From the NCBI RefSeq assembly GCF_007003975.1, contig NZ_VFTC01000003.1:1-64000 (forward strand): a stretch of 64,000 nt of DNA, in the 5' to 3' direction. Every line of letters begins with the position of its first letter. Position 1 is the first letter of the stretch. The position numbers were made by a program, and so were the translations under genes. This document shows positions 54,233 to 61,679 of this stretch, in pieces. The notes beneath the pieces are model-generated. The model was not told where the DNA came from. It saw only the letters and a list, made by a program, of their open reading frames with translations, and ran no database searches. Origin of the DNA: Mesorhizobium sp. WSM4306 (GTDB lineage: Bacteria > Pseudomonadota > Alphaproteobacteria > Rhizobiales > Rhizobiaceae).

Positions 54233-54421
54233 ATGCCGCACACGTATCGATGTAGAGACTATCCGGGGATGGAGGCTTGCCCGGCGAGCTTCACGGCAGA
54301 GAGCGCATCAGAGGTGATGAAGCATATTGAACTTCATGCCGAGATCGCCCACGGGGAAGACCCGAAGCAGTGGTCACAAGATGACCGGGACCAACTCCAG
54401 AAGCTGATTGCCGCTAGTTAG
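54233..54421 (+). CDS. DUF1059 small protein
   Basis: 62 residues with GGAGG five bases upstream. The family pattern is clear: YRCRDYPGMEACPASFTAES and EVMKHIELHAEIAHGED, with a Cys/His set that could bind a metal. The function of this family is unknown. It stands alone, divergent from the AraC-type gene, and a TTGACA hexamer lies at 54174-54179. Confidence 0.85.
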   Translation: MPHTYRCRDYPGMEACPASFTAESASEVMKHIELHAEIAHGEDPKQWSQDDRDQLQKLIAAS

Positions 54422-54502
54422 GCACGCTTCTTGTAACTGCCGCGTACGGTCGGCTTCTCGGCTTCCTTCGCCTCGATAAGCGCAACGCCGTCGGTGCGAC
54501 CG

Positions 54503-54988
54503 TCAGGCCTGGCGGGCCATCAGGTCGGCGAACCGCTGGAGGTAGAGCGGCCAGCCTTGATCACCGTCAACACCATCGCGCACGCTTTCCCAGCCCTCGC
54601 CATGGCGTCCAAGATTTCGGTGCTCGATCTCGACGCGGGTCCGGTCCGCCGTCTCGGCAATAAACCGCACTTCCCACTCGCTGGTCTTGTCGGGATCGGC
54701 CTCGATCTGCCATTGGGGGCTGATGTTCCAGCTCAGGACCAACCGATTGGGCGGCTCGTAGGCCAGAACTCGCGCCCAGCGGCACTCGCTGCCATCGATG
54801 CCACGGTCATATAGGTAGCCGCCGATGCGAGGCTCGAACACCGTCTCGGCGATCTGGACGGGGAGCATGTTGTGCTCGGCGGGTTTGAACTTGCCGAAGT
54901 CTTCGGTGAAAACCTTGAATGCGCGGTCCATCGGTGCTTCGACCACGATCGAGTGTCTCACGGACGTGTCTGCTGTCTGTGTGCTCAT
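54503..54988 (-). CDS. SRPBCC (AHSA1-like) domain protein
   Basis: 161 residues: HSIVVEAPMDRAFKVFTEDF at the N-terminus, EPRIGGYLYDRGIDGSEC, then WEVRFIAETADRTRVEIEH, the START-like ligand-binding fold. Its start overlaps the stop of the ArsR-type gene (ATGA). ArsR/AHSA1 pairs are common, and the SRPBCC partner is thought to bind a small hydrophobic molecule. Confidence 0.85.
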   Translation of the reverse strand: MSTQTADTSVRHSIVVEAPMDRAFKVFTEDFGKFKPAEHNMLPVQIAETVFEPRIGGYLYDRGIDGSECRWARVLAYEPPNRLVLSWNISPQWQIEADPDKTSEWEVRFIAETADRTRVEIEHRNLGRHGEGWESVRDGVDGDQGWPLYLQRFADLMARQA

Positions 54989-55305
54989 TGGGATTCCTCC
55001 GGCGGTTGCTCAACGGCCGCCTTGTAGGCCGCCAGCGTCTTTGTCCAGAACCGGTCGAGCTCCGCGCGAAGGCCAGCAAGCCCTTCGGGATCGACCCGGT
55101 ATATGCGGTGTTTGCCGGCCCGTGTGTCTACGACGAGCCTTGCATCCTTGAGGACCTTCAGGTGTTGCGAGACCGCGCCTCGGGTGACCGGCATGGTACG
55201 AGCCAACTCACCAACGGAGCGCGGTGACTCGACCAGAAGCTCGAAGATCGTCCGTCTGGTCGAGTCACCGAGCGCGGTCCAGCCGTTGTTCAAGTTAGTC
55301 TCCAC
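54985..55305 (-). CDS. ArsR-family regulator paired with the SRPBCC gene
   Basis: 106 residues from a GTG at 55305. The winged helix is complete (LGDSTRRTIFELLVESPRSV, RGAVSQHLKVLKDARLV) and there are no cysteines for metal sensing. It is the first gene of a two-gene operon. Repeated ACTAAC words overlap its start codon, which suits autoregulation. Confidence 0.85.
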   Translation of the reverse strand: METNLNNGWTALGDSTRRTIFELLVESPRSVGELARTMPVTRGAVSQHLKVLKDARLVVDTRAGKHRIYRVDPEGLAGLRAELDRFWTKTLAAYKAAVEQPPEESQ

Positions 55306-55332
55306 TAACGCGTCAGAATAGACTAACGCGTC
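55294..55332. promoter_or_regulatory. Cluster of ACTAAC half-sites over the arsR start
   Basis: GTTAG at 55295-55299 with CTAAC at 55305-55309 forms an inverted pair, and the 11-bp word ACTAACGCGTC occurs twice as a direct repeat at 55304-55314 and 55322-55332. The site overlaps the GTG start of the ArsR-type gene, so binding would block initiation. Autorepression is inferred. Confidence 0.5.
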
Positions 55333-55485
55333 GCGATGTCAACCATGTCGAATGCACGAATGGAGGATGGAGCGATCCGAGAATTCCGTTTTCGCCGTAC
55401 GTTCCCACGGGGAACCCGACAACGCATTCCCGCACACGTCTCGCAGTAAATTTGGTATGTATATGCGAGGGAGAGGGGGAAACAG

Positions 55486-55548
55486 ATGAAACACGATCCT
55501 GGCTTGCCATCCGGCGCGACGCGGACGCTCCTGTTTCCGAAGACCTGA
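55486..55548 (+). CDS. Possible 20-codon leader ORF before the cyclase gene
   Basis: An ATG at 55486 follows GAGAGGGGGAAACAG, a strong ribosome-site-like run, and opens a frame of 20 codons ending TGA at 55546-55548, 23 bp before the cyclase ATG at 55571. The peptide has no known motif. It may be a leader peptide or a chance frame; the cyclase gene itself has only a weak site. Confidence 0.25.
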   Translation: MKHDPGLPSGATRTLLFPKT

Positions 55549-55570
55549 TGCAAAAGCAAAGTAAGATCTC

Positions 55571-57703
55571 ATGTCTTCTTCAGATGTGACCGGCTCACCC
55601 AGCCCCGCGGGCTGGGGATTGGCTGCAAAGCTCTTTACAACCCTCGTCCTTCTTGGCGCGATCGCAGTCATGGTCACCGGGGCGCTGGGTTACTTCCGTG
55701 CCCGCGACGCTCTCGAAAAAGCAGTCTTCGACCAACTCACGGCCGCCCGTCAGACCAAGACGCGCCAGGTCGAAACCTACTTCCGCACAATCCAGGCGGA
55801 ACTGCGCCTGCTTGCCACTTCCAAGATGGTGGTCGATGCGACACGCGAGTTCCGGACCGCGGCCGACCAACTCGACCGGGCAGGCGCGCCACCTGACCTG
55901 CGGCAGAAGGTCGGCGATTGGTACGCTGAGAACTTCATCCCCGGAATGACGCGCACCCTTGGCAGGGAACCGGCTCTGTCGGACTACCTGCCGGTCGATG
56001 GTGCCCCCTACTATCTGCAGTATCACTACATTGTGGACAATCCCAACCCCGCGGAGCGGCGCTACCTTCTCGACGACGCCGGCGACGCAAGCGAATACTC
56101 CAGGCTGCATGCCATATATCATCCATTGATGCGCGCTGCGGCTACCACGGTCGGCTTTTTCGATCTCATGATTGCCGATCCCAAATCAGGTCGCCTGATC
56201 TATACGGTCGAGAAGGAGGTGGATTTCACCACGTCTCTTCAGTTGGGTCCGTACCGCCGCACCAACGTCGCGGCCGCCGTCGCCCGCTGCTCGCAGATCG
56301 CAGACCCGTCGGCCATCTGCCTCGTAGATTTCGCCTCTTATGCGCCATCAGGCGGCGCGCCGATCGCCTTCATGGCAGCACCGGTGATTGCCCAGGGCGT
56401 CGTCATCGGCGTGCTGGTCGCGCAATTGTCGAATCATGAGATCGACAACGTCGTCACCGGTAACCGCCGCTGGCGGCAGGAAGGGTTCGGCGACACGGGT
56501 GAGGCCTATCTCGTCGGACCCGATTATCTGGTGCGCTCTGGCCCGCGGGCGTTCTACGAGAACCGGGATAACTTCTTCGCCGACCTCAAATCCGTGGGTA
56601 CTTCGGACCAGGAGATCGCCGCCATTCAGCGTTACGGGACACCAGTGCTGCATCAGCGCATCGACACCAAGGCCTCCCGTGCCGCGCTCGCCGGTGTCGA
56701 GGGCACGGGCGAGATCATCGGATACCGTGGCGTCCCGACGCTCGCTTCATGGGGACCGCTTGCGATTTCCGATGTAAAGTGGGCTCTCGTCGCCAAGATC
56801 GACAGCGCCGAGGCCTTCGCACCGATCGCCGAACTCCGCCAGGATCTGTTGCTCGTCGGAGGACTGGCGATGCTCGTGGTCGCCGCCACCGCCGCCTGGC
56901 TTTCGCGCGCGCTGCTCGGACCGCTCCGCGATCTGACTGCCGGGGTGAAACGCTTCTCTGCTGGCGACTATGCGACCAGCGTGCCCGTCCGCACGCGCGA
57001 CGAGATTGGCGAACTCTGCTCGGCCTTCAATGGCATGGTTGAGGATCTGCACCAGAAGAATGTCGTGATCGAGAACAAGAACCGCGAGAACGAGCAGCTG
57101 CTGCTCAACGTCCTGCCGGCACCGATCGCCAATCGGCTGCGCGCTGGCGAGGAGAGGATCGCCGACGGCTTCGCCGACGTCACGGTCGCCTTCGCAGATC
57201 TGGTCGGCTTCACGGCACTGACATCGGAAATGCCGCCGCACGACGTCGTGATGTTTCTCAACGGACTCTTCACGCGCTTCGACGTTGCCGCCAACGATCT
57301 CGGCATCGAGAAGATCAAGACGGTGGGCGACTCCTATATGGCGGTGTGCGGCCTACTCGTGCCGGTGGCCAACCACGCCGAGCGCATGGTCCGCATGGCC
57401 ATCCGCATGGTCCACATTACCCGCGAGCACGCGATGGAACACAACGTCTCGATGAAGCTCAGGGTTGGCGTCAATAGCGGGCCAGTGGTCGCCGGCGTCA
57501 TTGGCAAGAGCAAGTACATCTATGATTTATGGGGTGACACAGTGAATTTGGCGAGCCGCATGGAGTCTGGTGGAGTTCCCGACTCTGTTCAGGTGACGCG
57601 CCCCGTCTACGAACAGCTCAAGGACCAATTCGTCTTCGAGCCGCGCGGCGCTATCGAAGTCAAAGGCAAGGGAAAAGTGGAAGCCTGGGTGTTGAGATTT
57701 TAG
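55571..57703 (+). CDS. Membrane adenylate cyclase with Cache-like sensor and HAMP domain
   Basis: 710 residues. A transmembrane helix lies at about 22-44, a periplasmic Cache-like sensor at 45-425, a second helix at about 427-447, then a HAMP domain and a class III cyclase domain from about 530. Catalytic residues are visible: the metal aspartate in FADLVGF, KTVGDSYMAVCG, and YDLWGDTVNLASRMES with the transition-state Asn/Arg. The Lys and Asp specificity positions suit ATP over GTP. It is a transmembrane receptor cyclase that should respond to an external ligand; the ligand is unknown. Confidence 0.85.
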   Translation: MSSSDVTGSPSPAGWGLAAKLFTTLVLLGAIAVMVTGALGYFRARDALEKAVFDQLTAARQTKTRQVETYFRTIQAELRLLATSKMVVDATREFRTAADQLDRAGAPPDLRQKVGDWYAENFIPGMTRTLGREPALSDYLPVDGAPYYLQYHYIVDNPNPAERRYLLDDAGDASEYSRLHAIYHPLMRAAATTVGFFDLMIADPKSGRLIYTVEKEVDFTTSLQLGPYRRTNVAAAVARCSQIADPSAICLVDFASYAPSGGAPIAFMAAPVIAQGVVIGVLVAQLSNHEIDNVVTGNRRWRQEGFGDTGEAYLVGPDYLVRSGPRAFYENRDNFFADLKSVGTSDQEIAAIQRYGTPVLHQRIDTKASRAALAGVEGTGEIIGYRGVPTLASWGPLAISDVKWALVAKIDSAEAFAPIAELRQDLLLVGGLAMLVVAATAAWLSRALLGPLRDLTAGVKRFSAGDYATSVPVRTRDEIGELCSAFNGMVEDLHQKNVVIENKNRENEQLLLNVLPAPIANRLRAGEERIADGFADVTVAFADLVGFTALTSEMPPHDVVMFLNGLFTRFDVAANDLGIEKIKTVGDSYMAVCGLLVPVANHAERMVRMAIRMVHITREHAMEHNVSMKLRVGVNSGPVVAGVIGKSKYIYDLWGDTVNLASRMESGGVPDSVQVTRPVYEQLKDQFVFEPRGAIEVKGKGKVEAWVLRF

Positions 57704-57924
57704 TTTGCGGGGGCAGCTCCGATGCCCTCTACCTGTTCGGCGTCAATGGCTTTCGCCGCAGGCGCGACTTGGGCGTCCTGAGGGGACCCGCTTAGCGCCT
57801 CAGCCCGCAATAACTTCGAGAACCACAAGGCGGACTGCCGGGGCCGCAAGAAGGTGTCGTATTCCGCACTGGTGCGATCCCGTACTTTACATACTATGTG
57901 ACCTTCAATTGGGGGCTATAGCAA

Positions 57925-59112
57925 ATGAAAGAAGAGACCGGCGTTCAGAAGTTGGTGCGCACGCTGCGTGCCCGAGCACCCGATGACGCAGCTGAGTTGC
58001 TCGCCAGAGAGTCTCCCGAGTTCATCCGCGACACACTAAAGCTGTTGCCGGACGGGCACGCCCGCAAGGTGGCCGAGCATTTGCCACTGCATATGCGGCC
58101 CATCGGATCTCATGGCGGCGGCGAGGTTGTCGCTATGCCCGAGTCGCTCATCGAGTTGATGGACCCGATTTCCGCCAGCGTTCCTGTCGGGACGACCGTT
58201 GCTGCCGCGGTTGAAGCTGTCAGACGCGCCCAAGTGCCGACCGAGCTCACTTATCTCTACGTCACGGACGAGGGCAATAAACTGGTTGGCCTGGTGGTCC
58301 TGCGCGATCTGATGCTGAGCGAACCAGCCGCCATTGTCGATCAGATCATGCTGCCCAGGCCGTTTGCTCTTAATGTCGATCTCCCTTTGAGCAACGCATG
58401 CGAGGCAGCGGTACGGCGTCACTACCCTGTCTACCCGGTGGTGGACGCCGAGAACCGGCTGCTCGGGCAGGTTCGCGGTTGGCGCTTGTTCGAGCAGCAA
58501 ATCATTGAGATTTCCGCCCAGTCTGGCCAGATGGTAGGTGTCCAGAAGGAGGAGCGCTCTTTTACGCCGCTGTTTTCAGCCTTCTTGAAGCGTCATCCGT
58601 GGCTGCAGTTGAACCTCCTGACGGCCTTCCTGGCCGCATTCGTGGTCAGTTCGTTCACCGGCACGATCGAGAAGATCGTCGCCCTGGCGGCGTTCCTTCC
58701 GGTCTTGGCCGGGCAGAGCGGAAACACCGGCTGCCAGGCACTGGCTATGACGCTGCGTGGCCTTGCCCTGGGGGATGTGGACAAACGACCGAAGCTGCAC
58801 TTGGTGATGAGAGAGGGCGCGCTCGGGATCGCTAACGGCTTGCTCGTCGGCCTTCTTGCGGCTGCGGCGATGTGGTTCTACGCCTCGAGGCAGCCGGAGT
58901 CGGCGGCCCAAGCGCCCATGCTGGCACTTGTGATCCTGCTTGCCATGTCCGGAGCGTGCCTCTTGTCCGGAATCTCTGGCGTGCTGATCCCGTTGGGCCT
59001 GCGCCGGGTCGGCGCCGATCCGGCGGTCGCTTCGGCGATCTTCCTCACCACCTTGACTGACATTGTAGGCATGGGCCTGATGCTGTGGCTGGCCACGATG
59101 CTCGTGCTGTAG
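57925..59112 (+). CDS. mgtE: MgtE-like Mg2+ transporter
   Basis: 395 residues. The N-terminal helical domain is short (about 65 residues), followed by two CBS domains (MDPISASVPVGTTVAAAVEA, IMLPRPFALNVDLPLSNACE) and five membrane helices. The selectivity-filter region has LPVLAGQSGNTGCQALAM and the last helices GADPAVASAIFLTTLTDI. Full MgtE is about 450 residues, so the N-domain is reduced. The upstream gap (57704-57924) shows no clear magnesium riboswitch by eye. Confidence 0.85.
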   Translation: MKEETGVQKLVRTLRARAPDDAAELLARESPEFIRDTLKLLPDGHARKVAEHLPLHMRPIGSHGGGEVVAMPESLIELMDPISASVPVGTTVAAAVEAVRRAQVPTELTYLYVTDEGNKLVGLVVLRDLMLSEPAAIVDQIMLPRPFALNVDLPLSNACEAAVRRHYPVYPVVDAENRLLGQVRGWRLFEQQIIEISAQSGQMVGVQKEERSFTPLFSAFLKRHPWLQLNLLTAFLAAFVVSSFTGTIEKIVALAAFLPVLAGQSGNTGCQALAMTLRGLALGDVDKRPKLHLVMREGALGIANGLLVGLLAAAAMWFYASRQPESAAQAPMLALVILLAMSGACLLSGISGVLIPLGLRRVGADPAVASAIFLTTLTDIVGMGLMLWLATMLVL

Positions 59113-59463
59113 CAAGGCGCGTCCAGTGACGCGTCCCTGGGAATTTGGGGGCAATGAGCTGACCTCGTCGCCTTCGGAGAAATTGCGAGAGCCCGGCTAG
59201 CGCACACATCGTGAGGAACACCTCAGCATTTCGACTCCTTGCGCAACGCGACGAAAGACCTTTGGATAATCAGTGAGTGACCTGAAGCCTCATTCGGTGA
59301 CCGGATACGCGCAGAAATGTGCAAACAATATAGATCTTGTCCCATTTAGGGGTTTGAATTATTTGCCACTAGTGCCGGATACTCCAATTACGTTCAGCAA
59401 CGCTGACAAGATGTTTTGGCAAACGGCGTAGCCGGAATAGGAATGAACCCAAAAATTTGTTGC

Positions 59464-59522
59464 GCAGCTGCAACAGCTGCTGAAGCTCGCATGGTCTGGT
59501 GACAGTCCCGTCGCCTTTTTTT
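59464..59522 (+). terminator. Intrinsic terminator preceded by a second stem: candidate small-RNA 3' end
   Basis: GCAGCTG at 59464-59470 pairs exactly with CAGCTGC at 59474-59480. A second stem, GGTGAC at 59498-59503 with GTCGCC at 59510-59515 (one G-U pair), is followed at once by seven T residues (59516-59522). This is the most convincing Rho-independent terminator in the window. No gene ends just before it: the MgtE-like gene stops at 59112. The gap 59113-59575 may therefore encode a small RNA, or the element attenuates the gene at 59576. Confidence 0.6.
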
Positions 59523-59575
59523 CTTGTGATCGTGCTAAATCCTTCGCACTAGTCGGGTTCGGGTGGGTTCTCGGC

Positions 59576-60850
59576 ATGCTATCTTCGGCTCGAACGATCT
59601 TCGGCTTGGCCGCAGCGCTGCTTTTTGGCGGCGTGTTGCCGGCCGGCGCACAAGGTCTTTTTACGGTCTATGACGATGCGTTTTCGGCCCGCATCGCCAG
59701 TCCGGCCGACAATGGAACGCTCGCCCAATTCGTCACGGTCGCGGTCAACGCGGGACAATACGATCAGGCGATCTCCTCAATCGAGCAGTATCTGATCAAA
59801 TACCCCCGCGATGCGCGCGCCCGGCTTGCGGCCAGCCGGTTGTATTATCATGTCGGGTCCTATGAATTGGCCCGGCGGCAGGTGCAGTACGGCATCGAAG
59901 TCGGCGGTCTGACCGCAAGTGAGCAGCAGGAAGCTGTTCGCTTGCTGGCTCGCATCGAGCGCGCGTTGCGTGGCGTCACCTGGGAACTCGCCCTGACTGG
60001 AGGCGTATTCAGCGCATTCACCGATTTTGAGCCAGGCGGGACGCAGGACGACGACAGCTTCGTCTCGCCCTATGGGCGGGCCGACGGCTTTGTTCGGTGG
60101 GACCTCGGCACGCCAAGTGCTGACGCCCTCGTTCTTTCGGGCTCGTTGACGGCGACAGAGCGTTTTTTCACGGACGACCTGTCGGTTCCGGGTAGCGAGA
60201 AGACTTTTGTCCACGGCAACGCAGCGATTACCTGGGACAAGGGGCTGCCCAACAGTGGGATCGATTCGCTTCGCCTGCTGCTTTCCGCGTTTACCGTTAC
60301 CGATCGTTTCGACAGCGAAATCCACGAAACCGGCGTCGGCGTCAGTGGACGATTCCTCGTTCGCCCGACGGTCGAGACGACCCTCTTCGCCGGTGGCGGC
60401 TACATCGATCTAAGCGCCTCGCAAGGCATTTTCGCGGATAGCAGGGTCTTCTATGAGGCAGGCGGCAGCTACCGCTTCCGCAATGGCCAGGCGCTCGGAC
60501 TGCGCTTTGTCGGCTCGAATGACTTCGCTTCAGGATCTGGCGAAATCGGCCGCAGCTACACGGGCGAGGTCCGCTATGGCGGCCTGTTGATGACCGTACC
60601 GGATTTTTTCGCATGGTCGCACCAGATCGCCTTCTCGGCCGGCCACAGCGACACTCCCGATCTGTCTGTCGGCATCGGCACAAATATCAAGAGCGACTTC
60701 TGGCGCATTGCCTCGGAAAGCGATTTTCAGGTGACGGAAGCCCATAAGATCAGCGTTGATCTCGCCTATCGAGAAACCAACTTCGCCATCGCCAACCGCG
60801 ACCGAAAATCGTTCGAAATGCTCATGAGCTATACGTTGACGCTCAATTGA
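59576..60850 (+). CDS. TPR plus outer-membrane beta-barrel-like protein
   Basis: 424 residues with a signal peptide (cleavage near AGAQG, residue 26). Residues about 45-130 hold TPR-type helices (ISSIEQYLIKYPRDARARLA, YHVGSYELARRQVQYGIEVG). From about 140 alternating aromatic and polar strands suggest an outer-membrane barrel, ending in a strand with LMSYTLTLN. The next genes encode a FecR-domain protein and a CHASE2 cyclase with short gaps, so it is probably the outer-membrane part of one signalling system. Confidence 0.7.
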   Translation: MLSSARTIFGLAAALLFGGVLPAGAQGLFTVYDDAFSARIASPADNGTLAQFVTVAVNAGQYDQAISSIEQYLIKYPRDARARLAASRLYYHVGSYELARRQVQYGIEVGGLTASEQQEAVRLLARIERALRGVTWELALTGGVFSAFTDFEPGGTQDDDSFVSPYGRADGFVRWDLGTPSADALVLSGSLTATERFFTDDLSVPGSEKTFVHGNAAITWDKGLPNSGIDSLRLLLSAFTVTDRFDSEIHETGVGVSGRFLVRPTVETTLFAGGGYIDLSASQGIFADSRVFYEAGGSYRFRNGQALGLRFVGSNDFASGSGEIGRSYTGEVRYGGLLMTVPDFFAWSHQIAFSAGHSDTPDLSVGIGTNIKSDFWRIASESDFQVTEAHKISVDLAYRETNFAIANRDRKSFEMLMSYTLTLN

Positions 60851-60860
60851 AAGGGCCGCG

Positions 60861-61664
60861 ATGAGGTACCGTCCGATCGCGATTTTTATCGCTTGCCTTG
60901 CCTTCGCGGCACCCTCCGCCGCTGAGACGGTCGGGTCGATGACAGCCTATCAGACCAACATCGTCCGCAATAACGGTGGGACAATGAACGTTGGTGCCGG
61001 CGTCGAACTGGGCGACCAGTTGCGCAGCGATCCCACCGGTCTTGGAATGCTGGTGTTCCGGGATGAATCGAGCGCCAAGATAGGTCCGAACACCAGCCTG
61101 ACGATCGATGAATTCGTCTATAATCCGGGCTCCGGATCGGGAAAGATCGACATCGGCATGAACAGTGGCCTGGCCCGTTTTTATGGCGGCCAGGTTTCGA
61201 AACGGGGCGTCATGCAGGTTGCGACGCCGCATATGGTGCTCGGCGCGAGGGGCGGCATCATCGAAGTGCTGGTGGCAGCCGGCCAGACCGTCGGCATACT
61301 GCGCGCCGGCCGTATGACCTGCACGATCAATGGCAAACGGTTAGTCATCACAAACCCAGGCTACGCCTGCACATCGGAAGATGGCAAGCTGCTGGCCGGC
61401 TACGGCGGAATCGACACCTTCCCGATATTGGACAGTATCGACCGGATAGCCGGTACCGGCCTGCCAGGCGCACCAGGTCCTGGATTGGACGTAAGCGCAA
61501 TTTGTGCGTCGGCGCTCGGCGGCTCGCTTAAAGTCTGCGACTCCACGGACGGCGCATTGCCAGGAGTGGTCATGGAATTCCCAGACAGCCCAACGCCGCC
61601 TGTGGGCAGCGGGGGGCGCAGGGACGATGGCGAGGGCGATGGCTGCTCCCGCTTCTGCAATTAA
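60861..61664 (+). CDS. Secreted FecR-domain protein
   Basis: 267 residues with a Sec signal peptide (cleavage near SAAE, residue 22). The FecR domain spans about 30-145 (GAGVELGDQLRSDPTGLGML, VFRDESSAKIGPNTSLTIDE, VATPHMVLGARGGIIEVLV). The C-terminal tail is Gly/Pro/Asp-rich with several cysteines. It lies between the barrel gene and the CHASE2 cyclase gene. Periplasmic FecR domains transmit outer-membrane signals to inner-membrane partners; here the partner would be a cyclase, not an anti-sigma factor, which is inferred. Confidence 0.8.
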   Translation: MRYRPIAIFIACLAFAAPSAAETVGSMTAYQTNIVRNNGGTMNVGAGVELGDQLRSDPTGLGMLVFRDESSAKIGPNTSLTIDEFVYNPGSGSGKIDIGMNSGLARFYGGQVSKRGVMQVATPHMVLGARGGIIEVLVAAGQTVGILRAGRMTCTINGKRLVITNPGYACTSEDGKLLAGYGGIDTFPILDSIDRIAGTGLPGAPGPGLDVSAICASALGGSLKVCDSTDGALPGVVMEFPDSPTPPVGSGGRRDDGEGDGCSRFCN

Positions 61665-61679
61665 GCCCGGGCGCCTGGT

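Noticed and set aside
57704-57924. Magnesium riboswitch upstream of the MgtE-like gene
   Set aside because: No M-box or ykoK core elements could be recognised by eye; a covariance search would be decisive.
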